Shown: in pieces, positions 1-7,924 of the stretch | How positions within the stretch are numbered: the first letter of the stretch is position 1 | Layout of the letters: each line of letters starts with the position of its first letter | Virus record (IMG/VR): IMGVR_UViG_3300045941_000172 | Span: 1-31,224 of that record | Direction: 5' to 3' (one strand) | Source: a virus | Length of the DNA: 31,224 nucleotides | Notes under the pieces: generated by a model | Told to the model about the DNA's origin: nothing | What the model saw: only the letters and a program-made list of their open reading frames with translations | Databases searched by the model: none | Made by a program: the position numbers and the translations under genes

Positions 1-49
1 CCCAGACGCATTTTTTCACAGAAATTTTTCCTGGGATCGGGAGTTTGGC
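1..49. other. AT-rich leader before terminase
   Basis: This is a short AT-rich island (two T runs and an A/T palindrome GAAATTTTTC) in otherwise very GC-rich DNA. CCCAG at 1-5 and CTGGG at 31-35 are inverted copies enclosing it. It lies directly before the small terminase gene, where cos or pac sites are often found, so it may be part of a packaging site or promoter. No clear -35/-10 pair is visible. GGGAG at 39-43 is the ribosome site of the next gene. Confidence 0.3.
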
Positions 50-523
50 ATGGGAATTTGCGGACAGGCCCCGACGCCGGCCAAGATCCTGAAGGCCCGC
101 GGCTCCTGGCGTGCGAAGGGGCGCGAGCAGACGGAAGTACACTACGAGGCGGGCGCCCCGAGCTGTCCGGCGTGGCTGACCAAGGAGGCCAAGGCCGAGT
201 GGCGCCGACAGGTCCGGCAGTTGACCCTGGCCGGCGTCATCGAGCAGGCCGACCGCGCCGTCCTGGCGGCATACTGCGAGGCGTGGTCGGAGTTCGTCAC
301 CGCCAGCCGGACGCTGGAGCGGGACGGCTACACCACTGTGACCGCCAAGGGCCGGCCCATGCCCAGCCCCTGGACCACGGTCAAGAATCATGCCGCCACC
401 CGGCTGGTCAAGCTGGCGGCGCACTTCGGGTTCAGCCCCGCCGCGAGGACCAGGGTCAAGGCCGGGGCGAAGGCGTCTGACGGGGAGGGCGCCGGTGGGA
501 AGGCCCGCTTCTTCTCAGCCTAG
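50..523 (+). CDS. terS: Phage terminase small subunit, P27 family
   Basis: This 157-aa protein is the DNA-recognition part of the packaging motor, which hands viral DNA to the large terminase. The N-terminus (APTPAKILKARGSWRA) matches the PxPxxLKxLxGxxxxR start typical of P27-family small terminases. It is followed by the PSCPAWLTKEAKAEWRR segment and a helical middle (DRAVLAAYCEAWSEFVTASRTL), also family hallmarks. The C-terminal third contains the NHAATRLVKLAAHFGFSPAAR helix seen near the end of the family. The length is normal. ATG at 50 is preceded by GGGAG at 39-43. The next gene, the large terminase, overlaps its end, which is the usual order. The family assignment is from recognised sequence pattern. 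Confidence 0.88.
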   Translation: MGICGQAPTPAKILKARGSWRAKGREQTEVHYEAGAPSCPAWLTKEAKAEWRRQVRQLTLAGVIEQADRAVLAAYCEAWSEFVTASRTLERDGYTTVTAKGRPMPSPWTTVKNHAATRLVKLAAHFGFSPAARTRVKAGAKASDGEGAGGKARFFSA

Positions 524-2156
524 TACCCGGTGGAAGGCGCTTCTGGGCCTGCTGCCCGGCTACGACCCGTTCCGCCTGGCCGGCGACTCCTGGTTCGACC
601 GCCGGGAGGCGAAGCGGGCGCTGGACTTCATTAGCGAGTGCGTCCGCCACGTCGAGGGCGCCCTGGCCGGCGAACTGCTGGCGCTGGAGCCCTGGCAGCG
701 GTCGGCGGTGGCGAACCTCTTCGGGTGGCTGCGCAAGGACGAGCGGGGGCGGGTGGCGAGGCGCTACCGCGAGTGCCTGGTCTACGTCCCGCGCAAGAAC
801 GGCAAGACGCCGCTGGGCGCCGCCGTCGCCCTTTACGTCTTCTTCTGCGACCGCGAGGCCGGCCAGCAGAACTACGTCGCCGCCGCCGACCGCGAGCAGG
901 CGAGCATGCTGTTCCGCCAGGCCCGCGGCATGGTCGAGCAGGAGCCCGAGCTGGACTCCCGCTGCAAGGTCTACGGCGGCTACGCCGCGGGCGGGCAGTC
1001 GCGGTCGATCGTCCGCGAGGAGGACGGGTCCTTTCTTCGCGTGGTCAGTGCCGACGCCGACACCAAGCACGGCGGCAACTCCCACCTGGTGCTGGTGGAC
1101 GAGCTGCACGCCCAGCCCAACCGCGACCTCGTGGACGTGTTGCAGACCAGTATGGCCAGCGCCAACCGACGCCAGCCGCTGCTGATCCACTTGACCACCG
1201 CCGACTTCCGGCGCGAGAGCATCTGCAACGAGAAGTACGAGTACGCCTGCAAGGTCCGGGACGGCGTGATAGCGGACCCGACTTTCTTGCCAGTCATCTA
1301 CGAGGCCACCGACGCCGACGACTGGACCGACCCGGCCGTCTGGCGGAAGGCCAACCCGAACCTCGGCGTGTCGGTGTCGCTCGAATACCTTCAGCGCGAG
1401 TGCGCCCGCGCGAAGGAAGTGCCGGCCTACGAGAACACGTTTCGACGGTTGCACCTGAACCAGCGTACCGAGACCGACACCCGCGCCATCCCCATGGACC
1501 GCTGGGACGCCTGCGGCTCTGCGCCCGTGGACGCCGACTCACTGGCCGGCTGCGAGTGCTACGCGGGCCTCGACCTGAGCACGACCACCGACCTGACGGC
1601 CTGCGTGCTGCTGTTCCCGCGCGAGGACGGCGGCTACACCGTGCTGCCGCACTTCTGGGCGCCCGAGCAGAAGGCCCGCGAGCGCTCCAAACGCGACCGC
1701 GTGCCCTACGAGTTGTGGGCCAGGCAGGGGCACGTCACCCTCACCCCCGGCGACGTGGTGGACTACGACCGCGTGCGGGCCGACATAAACGCGCTGGGCC
1801 AGCGTTACCGCATTCGGGAGGTCGCCGCCGACCGCTGGAACGCCACCCAGATCCTTACCCAGCTCCAGGGCGACGGCTTCGACGTGGTCGCGTTCGGCCA
1901 GGGCTACCAGTCGATGACCGCGCCGACCAAGCGCCTGCTCGACCTGGTGACCGCCGGACAGCTGAATCATGGCGGCAACCCGGTGCTCCGCTGGATGGCG
2001 AGCGTATTCGCGACCGAGCAGGATGCCGCCGGCAACCTGAAACCCTCCAAGAAGAAGTCGACCGACCGGATCGACGGCGTCGTGGCGACCGTGATGGCCC
2101 TCGGGCGGGCGATGCTCGCGCCGGTGGTGGGGGAGATGAGCGTGGAGGTGTGGTGA
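495..2156 (+). CDS. terL: Phage terminase large subunit
   Basis: This is the ATPase/nuclease of the head-filling motor (553 aa from the chosen start). The Walker A-like loop PRKNGKT lies at about residues 99-105 and Walker B LVLVDELHA at about 198-206, with D202/E203. The C-terminal RNase H-like nuclease shows its first Asp in YAGLDLSTTTDLTA (D360) and the last in DRIDGVVA (about D527). This is the HK97-type terminase (Terminase_1) arrangement. No ATG exists near the N-terminus. GTG at 495 has GGGGAGG seven bases upstream, so I chose it over an extended frame beginning at 390, which would run through the small-subunit gene. It overlaps terS by 29 bases, and its stop shares bases with the portal start (TGATG), suggesting translational coupling. 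Confidence 0.92.
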   Translation: MGRPASSQPSTRWKALLGLLPGYDPFRLAGDSWFDRREAKRALDFISECVRHVEGALAGELLALEPWQRSAVANLFGWLRKDERGRVARRYRECLVYVPRKNGKTPLGAAVALYVFFCDREAGQQNYVAAADREQASMLFRQARGMVEQEPELDSRCKVYGGYAAGGQSRSIVREEDGSFLRVVSADADTKHGGNSHLVLVDELHAQPNRDLVDVLQTSMASANRRQPLLIHLTTADFRRESICNEKYEYACKVRDGVIADPTFLPVIYEATDADDWTDPAVWRKANPNLGVSVSLEYLQRECARAKEVPAYENTFRRLHLNQRTETDTRAIPMDRWDACGSAPVDADSLAGCECYAGLDLSTTTDLTACVLLFPREDGGYTVLPHFWAPEQKARERSKRDRVPYELWARQGHVTLTPGDVVDYDRVRADINALGQRYRIREVAADRWNATQILTQLQGDGFDVVAFGQGYQSMTAPTKRLLDLVTAGQLNHGGNPVLRWMASVFATEQDAAGNLKPSKKKSTDRIDGVVATVMALGRAMLAPVVGEMSVEVW

Positions 2157-5104
2157 TGTACGGCGTCAGCGTCACGACCGGGTACGGGCCGTCGGCCTAC
2201 CGGATCGAGGATCGCGTCACGCAGCCCGCCGACCAGGTCGGCGACGGGCACTCCGCCGCCCTGGCCTACGCCTACGAGTACCTCGGCTGGGGCGACGCCT
2301 ACCGCGAGGACCGCATCACCGCCGAGACGGCGCTCACCTACAGCGCGTTCTGGGGCTGCGTGCGCGTCATCCTCCAGGCGATCTCCCCCCTCGGCTGGGG
2401 CGTCTTCGAGAAGCGCCCCGACGACCCCCGGACCAAGCTCCCCGTCGAGGACGACGTCGCGTGGCTGCTCGGCATGCAGGCCAGCCCCGAGATGTCGGCG
2501 CTCGACTGGCGGCAGGTGATGCTCTTGCACGCGCTGATCCGCGGCAACGCCTACGCCGAGATCGAACGCGACGGCTTCGGCCGGCCCCGCTGGCTGTGGT
2601 GGCTGGCAACCGAGCGGGTGACGCCGACCCGCCTGGACTCCGGCCGGTTCGCCTACGAGGTGGACAACGGCGTCTCCAGCCCCAAGGTCGTGATCCCGCC
2701 GGAGAACATGTTCCATTTGAAAGGCATGGGGCCGGACGGGCTGGTCGGCTACTCGGTCGTCGAGATGGCGAGACACACCATCAAGCTCGGCAAGCAGGAG
2801 GAGCGCTTCGGAAGCTCGTACTTCGGCAAGGGGCCGATGCCCGGCGGCATCCTGAAGATCCCCGGCAGCGTCTCCCCGGAGGCCAAGTCGCAGGCCCGGC
2901 GGTCGTTCGAGGAGACCTACGGCGGCACGGCCAACGCCGGGAAGGTGGTGGTGCTCACCGGCGGCATGGAGTTCACCCCGCTGTCGCTCCCCAACGACGA
3001 CGCCGAGTTCCTCGACTCACGCCTATTTCAGATAGAAGAAGTCTGTAGATGGTTCGGTGTACCTCCCCACAAGGTAGCGGACCTGGCCCACGCGACGTAC
3101 TGCCTGCCAGCGGGGTCGCTGGTGTTCACCCCTGGCGGTCCCGTGCCAATCGAGTCGGTGGCGGCGGGCGACCTGGTGTGGAGCATGGATGGGTCGAAGC
3201 GCATGGTAACCTCCCGGGTGGAGGCGTCCGGCCGTTCCGGGCGGGACGAGGTGCTGACCGTCCGGACCCGCAACCGCGTACTGAGGTGCAACGCCCGGCA
3301 CCGCGTCCTGGTGCGCCGGCAGACGCTCTCGCCGTCGGCGGGCGGGCGCGGGAGTCACGTCGTCGTCGGCGGGGTGAAGTGCCGCCGGGCGTGGTCGGAG
3401 GCGTGGGTGGCCGCGGGCGAGCTGCGGGAGGGCGACGCGCTCGTCAGCCTGGCCGGCCTGCCCGACCCGGGGGGCTCGGAAGCGCCGACGCGCGAGGCGA
3501 CCGTCGGGTTCATGGAGGTGCTGGGCATGCTGACCGGTGACGGGTTCTTTGCCCGCAACGCCCGATCGGGGCGCGGCACGACGTTCGGCATCTCCCACGG
3601 CGAGGACGACGCCTACCTGCCGCACTACGTCCAAACGGTCGAGCGGGAGTTCCGCCAGTACGACGGACCTTACGGCAGAAAGAACGGCGGGACGTGCGAG
3701 CTTACGGCCGTCCGCCGCGACAAGAACACCACCGTGTTCTACTCCGGCCTGGCCTACGACGAGTTGGAGGCATGTGGCGTCGTCGGCACGTCGAAGACGA
3801 AGCGGGTGCCGGGGTGGGTGTTCGGCCTGCGGGAGGAACTCCGCCTGGCGTTCCTCCGCGGCTTCCTCGATGCCGACGGCACCGTGACGAAGAACGGCCA
3901 GGTGCGGTTCGTGTCCGTCAACCGCATGCTGATCGAGCAGGTGCGGCACCTCTGCATCAGTTGTGGCGTCCGGGTGGCCAACCTGTATTCGGACAGGATC
4001 AAGAGCAAGTTCGAGGGCTACCCGGAGTACGAGCACGTCCTCTACTCGTTCATCTGCACGGACGCGAAGGAGAACCGGCGCATCGGCTCGCACACCCCGT
4101 GGTACGTCGATCGGATCGAGCAGCGCCTTGCCTCCCGGAGGGTGCGCGACCGGGACACGATCCGACCTTACGAGATTCGCGAGCGGCAGGCGGCGGACGG
4201 GTTGCTCGCCTCGCAGATTGTGTCCATCGTTCGCTCGGAAACGCCGGAAGACGTGTTTGACCTAACCGTAAGCGGCACACACACTTTCGTCGCCGACGGA
4301 CTGGTGGTTCATAACAGCAACATCGAGGAGCAAGAAATTGCCTTCGTCCGTGACTGCCTGCTGCCGTGGTGCCGGCGGCTGGAGATGGAGGCGGACATCA
4401 AGCTGTTCGGCCGCACCAACCGCGGCCGGCGGTTTACGCGGCTGAACCTCGACGCGCTCCTGCGCGGCAACTCCCAGACCCAGACCACCACGGTGATGCA
4501 GAAGGTGACCGGCGGCGTGCTGACCATCAACGAGGGTCGGGAGTACTTCGACCTGAACCCGATCGACGGCGGCGACACGCCGCTGGTGCAGGGCGCGATG
4601 GTGCCGCTGGAGCGCGTGCTGGAGGAGCCCGAGCCGCCCCCGCCGCCGGCCCCGCCCGCGCCGCCGCCGGACGAGGAGGAGGAAGACGACCCGAACGCCG
4701 ACAGCGCGGACGCCGACAACGCCAAGGGCGAGGGGAAGGCCGCCGAGAACACGGCGGAGGTGCGGCGGGTGTTCGGGGCGCTGCTGGAGGACGCATTCAT
4801 GCGACTGCTGCGCGTGGACGCCGACAAGGCGAAGCGTGCCGCCAACAAGGGCAAGCTGGCCGAGCACCTGGAGGAGTATTACGACGACGAGGCGGCTGGC
4901 CGAGTCGCCGTCGTTCTGGGGCCGTTGTTCGAGGGGTTGTATTTAGTGACGGGTGGCACGCCGGTGCTGCCGGTCAACGCGACGGCGGCCATCGCTGCCG
5001 TTATGCACGTCGAGTGGTGCAGGGAGTGGTTCGCCGCCCGCCTGGACGGCTGGGAGTCGCGCCCGGCCGAGGCCGCGCGCGAGGTACTGGAGGGGCTGTC
5101 ATGA
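2156..5104 (+). CDS. Phage portal protein (HK97 type) containing an intein
   Basis: This 982-codon frame encodes a portal protein interrupted by a 405-aa intein at residues 316-720. After splicing the portal would be about 577 aa. Portal hallmarks before the intein are TAETALTYSAFWGCVRVI near residue 60, LHALIRGNAYAEI, and the FQIEEVCRWFGVPPHKVADL segment. The intein follows HATY, and the chain resumes with SNIEEQEIAFVRDCLLPW, which is exactly the continuation seen in uninterrupted HK97 portals. The mature C-terminus has a Pro/Glu-rich linker (about residues 823-845) and a further helical domain of about 140 residues, longer than many portals. ATG at 2156 overlaps the terL stop. An open frame continues upstream to 638 but that part is a shadow of terL. 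Codons just upstream of the intein are atypical (see findings). Confidence 0.93.
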   Translation: MYGVSVTTGYGPSAYRIEDRVTQPADQVGDGHSAALAYAYEYLGWGDAYREDRITAETALTYSAFWGCVRVILQAISPLGWGVFEKRPDDPRTKLPVEDDVAWLLGMQASPEMSALDWRQVMLLHALIRGNAYAEIERDGFGRPRWLWWLATERVTPTRLDSGRFAYEVDNGVSSPKVVIPPENMFHLKGMGPDGLVGYSVVEMARHTIKLGKQEERFGSSYFGKGPMPGGILKIPGSVSPEAKSQARRSFEETYGGTANAGKVVVLTGGMEFTPLSLPNDDAEFLDSRLFQIEEVCRWFGVPPHKVADLAHATYCLPAGSLVFTPGGPVPIESVAAGDLVWSMDGSKRMVTSRVEASGRSGRDEVLTVRTRNRVLRCNARHRVLVRRQTLSPSAGGRGSHVVVGGVKCRRAWSEAWVAAGELREGDALVSLAGLPDPGGSEAPTREATVGFMEVLGMLTGDGFFARNARSGRGTTFGISHGEDDAYLPHYVQTVEREFRQYDGPYGRKNGGTCELTAVRRDKNTTVFYSGLAYDELEACGVVGTSKTKRVPGWVFGLREELRLAFLRGFLDADGTVTKNGQVRFVSVNRMLIEQVRHLCISCGVRVANLYSDRIKSKFEGYPEYEHVLYSFICTDAKENRRIGSHTPWYVDRIEQRLASRRVRDRDTIRPYEIRERQAADGLLASQIVSIVRSETPEDVFDLTVSGTHTFVADGLVVHNSNIEEQEIAFVRDCLLPWCRRLEMEADIKLFGRTNRGRRFTRLNLDALLRGNSQTQTTTVMQKVTGGVLTINEGREYFDLNPIDGGDTPLVQGAMVPLERVLEEPEPPPPPAPPAPPPDEEEEDDPNADSADADNAKGEGKAAENTAEVRRVFGALLEDAFMRLLRVDADKAKRAANKGKLAEHLEEYYDDEAAGRVAVVLGPLFEGLYLVTGGTPVLPVNATAAIAAVMHVEWCREWFAARLDGWESRPAEAAREVLEGLS
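3101..4315 (+). mobile_element. Intein with LAGLIDADG homing endonuclease, inserted in the portal gene
   Basis: In-frame protein-splicing element of 405 residues between portal Tyr315 and Ser721. Seen directly: Cys1 with block A (CLPAGSLVF and later VAAGDLVW), block B LRCNARHRVLV with conserved His67, two LAGLIDADG motifs (LGMLTGDGF, Asp147; FLRGFLDADG, Asp257/Asp259), a KRVPGWVF block D between them, block F VFDLTVSGTHTFVADG, and the terminal VVHN with His404-Asn405 followed by Ser. These are the residues needed for the class 1 splicing pathway and for a two-motif homing nuclease, so the element looks intact. Odd point: block B normally reads TxxH, but here Asn64 stands in place of Thr. The nuclease would be expected to cut inteinless portal genes at the ATY|SNIE codons. 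Confidence 0.93.
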
Positions 5105-5775
5105 CCGCCAAGCAAGCGATCGTCCGCATGAAGACTGACGACGTCGCCGAGGTGCTGGTGTACGACCAGATCGGCCGCGACCCGTGGTTCGGCGAGGGGA
5201 TCAGTGCCAAGGAATTCCGCGCCCAGGTGAAGGCCATCAAGGCGAAGACGCTCAATCTCCGCATCAACTCCCCCGGCGGCAGCGTCATCGAGGGCGCAGC
5301 CATGCTCAGCGCGCTCGACGAATTCAAAGGAGACATTGAGGCCGACGTGGACGGCCTCTCTGCCAGCGCCGCCAGTGTGCTGATGATGGGCGCCGACGTG
5401 ATCCGGGTCGCGTCGAACGCGCTGGTCATGATCCACGACCCCAAAGCCGGCGTGCTGGGCGGCGCCGAGGACATGCGCCGGCTGGCGGACCTGCTCGACA
5501 AGGTCAAGGGGCAGGCCCTCGACGCCTACGAGCGGCACTCGAAGGCCGGCCGCCAGCAGCTCGCCGACTGGATGGCGGCGGAGACCTGGTTCACCGGCGA
5601 GGAGGCCGTCGAGGCAGGGCTGGCCCACGAGGCGACCGCGCCCGTGGCGCTGGCAGCCCTGGCCGGCCACGGGGCGTTGATGGCCAGGCTGGGGTACAAG
5701 CCGCCGGTCACGCCGGCCGACCTGCTGGCCGCGGAGGAGACCCGTAAGCGGAAAGAGATCGCGACGCTGTTGTGA
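5101..5775 (+). CDS. Prohead maturation protease, ClpP-like (S14)
   Basis: 224-aa serine protease that trims the scaffold (delta) domain from capsid subunits during prohead maturation. The ClpP fold is visible from LRINSPGGSVIEG (residues 53-65), the nucleophile context GLSASAASVLMMG (catalytic Ser89), and the His context NALVMIHDP (His112). The C-terminal half continues with the conserved ETWFTGEEAVEAGLA segment (about 161-175). This is the normal length for phage ClpP-type head proteases. The ATG overlaps the portal stop as ATGA. The order portal, protease, capsid is the canonical HK97-type head cassette. Confidence 0.92.
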   Translation: MTAKQAIVRMKTDDVAEVLVYDQIGRDPWFGEGISAKEFRAQVKAIKAKTLNLRINSPGGSVIEGAAMLSALDEFKGDIEADVDGLSASAASVLMMGADVIRVASNALVMIHDPKAGVLGGAEDMRRLADLLDKVKGQALDAYERHSKAGRQQLADWMAAETWFTGEEAVEAGLAHEATAPVALAALAGHGALMARLGYKPPVTPADLLAAEETRKRKEIATLL

Positions 5776-5782
5776 CGCGGAC

Positions 5783-5811
5783 TTGACGTGGTCGGACCAC
5801 TTTGGTAGCCT
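5783..5811 (+). promoter_or_regulatory. Candidate capsid promoter with internal palindrome
   Basis: TTGACG at 5783-5788 (5 of 6 consensus) and TAGCCT at 5806-5811 (T, A and final T match) are 17 bp apart, in the gap between the protease and capsid genes. Most of the spacer is a perfect 13-bp palindrome, GTGGTCGGACCAC (5788-5800), a plausible operator that could occlude polymerase. The -10 match is modest, so this is a prediction. A separate promoter for the most abundant virion protein would make sense. Confidence 0.42.
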
Positions 5812-5866
5812 GTTCACCATCGGGACAGCGCCCGTCGGGCCACGTCCCACCAAACCAACAGCAGAG

Positions 5867-5916
5867 ACGACCCTCGTTGACGGTCGGATCGCGAGATCCA
5901 ACCCGACGAGGGTCGT
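5867..5916 (+). promoter_or_regulatory. Long hairpin in the capsid mRNA leader, burying the ribosome site
   Basis: A 50-nt element that ends one base before the capsid ATG. The outer stem pairs 5867-5877 (ACGACCCTCGT) perfectly with 5906-5916 (ACGAGGGTCGT) and is extended by a G-U and a G-C pair. After a 2-nt bulge there are three more pairs, one mismatch, and the stem GGATC/GATCC (5886-5890/5895-5899) capped by a GCGA (GNRA) tetraloop. The only Shine-Dalgarno-like run, GAGGG at about 5908-5912, is inside the outer stem, so translation should need unfolding or a bound factor. The pairings are read directly; the regulatory role is inferred. Confidence 0.75.
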
Positions 5917-5917
5917 G

Positions 5918-7294
5918 ATGTTCCCGCTACAAGCGCTCCAGCAGGAGCGAGCCCATAAGGCCCTGAGCGCCAAGGACGTCGTCGAACGCGCCGAGAAAGA
6001 GAACCGGCCGATGACGGCCGACGAGGTGGCGCTCTTCGACAAGCTCAAAGAGCAAATCGACGCCCTTGACACGCAGATCAAGGGCATCCAGACGCACGCC
6101 GACCGCCGGACCAAACTGGAGGCCACACTCGACGAGCTGGCGAAGCCCGCCGGCACCGAGTCGAAGCCCCAGCCGGTCGCGGCGCAGAACACCGGCACCC
6201 GGCCGGCAATTATCCCCCACGGCCACACCCGGCCGATGCGGGCGTTTCCCCGCACCGCCGAGGGCATGGAGTCGGCCTACCGCTCCGGGATGTGGCTCCG
6301 GGCCGCCATCCTCGGCGACCAGCGGGCGGCGCACTGGTGTCTCAACCACGGCGTCGGCACCGACATTCGCAACGCGCTGGGCGAGAACGTCAACAGCGCG
6401 GGCGGCTATCTGGTACCTGAAGAATTCTCTAGCCGGATCATCGACTTACGCGAGTCGTATTCGGTCTTCAGGCAGAACTGTTTCGTCCAGCAGATGGGGC
6501 GCGACACCATGGTGGTGCCCCGCCGGCTGTCGGGCGTGTCGATCACCGCGGTCGGCGAGAACCCCGCCAGCGCCATCACGCAGTCGCAGCCGGCGTGGAA
6601 TCAGGTGCGACTGACCGCCAAGAAGGCCGGCGGGTTGTGCCTGATGTCGAGCGAGGTCAGCGAGGACGCCGTCATCGACCTGGCCGACATGCTCGCCGAC
6701 GAGTTCGCCTACGCCTTCGGCCTGTTCGAGGACCAGTGCGGGTTCATCGGCACGGGCACCTCGGCCTACCTCGGCATTCGCGGGATCACGGACATTCTGA
6801 AGGCGGGCCAGTCGCTGGCGGGCGCGGTGGACGCCGCCAGCGCCCACGACACGTTCGCCGAGATCGACGCCACCGACCTGCAAACCGCGATGGCCAAGCT
6901 CCCCGAGTACGCCCGCATGGGGGCCAAGTGGTACTGCTCGGCGGTCTGCCTGGACATGGTCTTCGGCCGCCTGATGGCCGGGGCCGGCGGCAACACCATT
7001 CAGGACATGCAGGGCGGCTACGGCCGGTCCTACATGGGCTACCCGATCGTCGTGAGTCAGGTGCTGCCGACCGCGACCACCGACCTGTCGGACGTGGCGA
7101 TGCTGCTCTTCGGCGACCTGAAGAAATCGAGCACGCTGGGCGACCGCCGCGACATGCGGGTGTTCCCGTCGGAGCACCGCTACATGGACACGGATCAGAT
7201 CGGCGTCCGTGCGACGTGCCGGTTCGACATCGTGAATCACGACTACGGCGACGCGACGAACGCCGGACCCATTGTGGCCCTCGTGGGCGAGTGA
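5918..7294 (+). CDS. Major capsid protein, HK97 fold
   Basis: 458-aa coat protein that builds the icosahedral head. Residues about 1-75 form a charged helical/coiled-coil delta (scaffold) domain (ERAHKALSAKDVVERAEKEN onward). Next is a flexible Pro-rich linker (about 80-110), where the ClpP-like protease would cut. The mature part carries the family motif GGYLVPEEFSSRI near residue 163, plus the E-loop and P-domain segments, and ends GPIVALVGE. The size is right for an unprocessed HK97-type subunit. ATG at 5918 is chosen because a longer frame would start with TTG at 5783 and translate the promoter and leader hairpin. Codons for the GGYLVPEEF region (about 6405-6470) are unusually AT-rich for this gene. 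Confidence 0.93.
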   Translation: MFPLQALQQERAHKALSAKDVVERAEKENRPMTADEVALFDKLKEQIDALDTQIKGIQTHADRRTKLEATLDELAKPAGTESKPQPVAAQNTGTRPAIIPHGHTRPMRAFPRTAEGMESAYRSGMWLRAAILGDQRAAHWCLNHGVGTDIRNALGENVNSAGGYLVPEEFSSRIIDLRESYSVFRQNCFVQQMGRDTMVVPRRLSGVSITAVGENPASAITQSQPAWNQVRLTAKKAGGLCLMSSEVSEDAVIDLADMLADEFAYAFGLFEDQCGFIGTGTSAYLGIRGITDILKAGQSLAGAVDAASAHDTFAEIDATDLQTAMAKLPEYARMGAKWYCSAVCLDMVFGRLMAGAGGNTIQDMQGGYGRSYMGYPIVVSQVLPTATTDLSDVAMLLFGDLKKSSTLGDRRDMRVFPSEHRYMDTDQIGVRATCRFDIVNHDYGDATNAGPIVALVGE

Positions 7295-7536
7295 TGACCC
7301 TCCCCGTCCGCTTCAAACTGGCCTGGCAGTTCTACCGGGTGGGCGACGTGATCACGCCGCCCGCCTCACTCCGCGGCTGGCTCCTGGCGTGGGGCTACTG
7401 CGAGCCGGTCCAGGCCGAACCCGAACCCGCGCCGGAGGCCGCCGAGGCAAGCCATGATTCATCTCCAAGACACGAAGTTCGTCCACGCGCTGGCTCCGGT
7501 GTCGCTCAACGGCGCCGGCACCACGATCGCGATTGA
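7294..7536 (+). CDS. Small hypothetical head-region protein
   Basis: 80-aa product whose ATG overlaps the capsid stop (TGATG). The first 45 residues look protein-like: FKLAWQFYRVGDVITPPASLRGWLLAWGYCEPV resembles the short beta-rich proteins often found after phage capsid genes. The remainder is a low-complexity Glu/Pro/Ala run and an Arg/His-rich tail that is read through the start of the next gene (83-bp overlap). The tail composition suggests it is a by-product of the overlap. Function unknown. Position argues for a minor head protein. Confidence 0.5.
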   Translation: MTLPVRFKLAWQFYRVGDVITPPASLRGWLLAWGYCEPVQAEPEPAPEAAEASHDSSPRHEVRPRAGSGVAQRRRHHDRD

Positions 7537-7912
7537 CACGCTGGGCTACGACTACTGCACGTTCGTCGTCAGCTTCGGCCTGCTGGGCGCGGCGGACAAT
7601 ACCGTCCTGAAGGTGCAGGAGGCCGACGCGCTGACCGACGCCAACACGCTGACCAGCGGGGCGGACGTGACGGGGCTCGTCGTCGGAACCAGCCTGAACA
7701 TCGCCGGCAGCACCTCGACCCACGCGGGCGACACGAGCGACGGCACGCTGCACCTGTTCGAGGTGGACTTGCGCGGCCGCAAGCGCTACCTCGACCTCGC
7801 CATCACCACCGGGGCCGCCGGGCTGGTGGCGGTGATCGCCATCCTGTCCCGCGCCGAGCAGGCGCCGCAGACCGCCGCCCAGCGCGGGTGCGCCCAGATC
7901 CTGCGGGCCTGA
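7454..7912 (+). CDS. Putative capsid-associated structural protein
   Basis: 152-aa, beta-rich protein without Cys pairs or membrane segments other than one short hydrophobic stretch (GLVAVIAIL, about 123-131). Sequence such as LGYDYCTFVVSFGLLGAADNTVLKVQEADA and GRKRYLDLAITTGAAG resembles small phage structural proteins encoded between the capsid and connector genes. ATG at 7454 has GAGG at 7444-7447. It overlaps the end of the preceding small gene. A decoration or spike role is inferred from position only. Confidence 0.6.
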   Translation: MIHLQDTKFVHALAPVSLNGAGTTIAIDTLGYDYCTFVVSFGLLGAADNTVLKVQEADALTDANTLTSGADVTGLVVGTSLNIAGSTSTHAGDTSDGTLHLFEVDLRGRKRYLDLAITTGAAGLVAVIAILSRAEQAPQTAAQRGCAQILRA

Positions 7913-7924
7913 GAGGGGGTGGTG

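Noticed and set aside
1-35. Rho-independent terminator at the left edge
   Set aside because: The CCCAG/CTGGG arms are short with a 25-nt loop, and the T runs are inside the loop rather than after the stem.
638-2155. Upstream extension of the portal reading frame
   Set aside because: It is Arg/Pro-rich shadow sequence lying over the terminase gene; the portal clearly starts at ATG 2156, coupled to the terL stop.
5783-5917. Longer capsid start at TTG 5783
   Set aside because: It would translate the promoter palindrome and leader hairpin, has no ribosome site, and the resulting N-terminus resembles no capsid protein.
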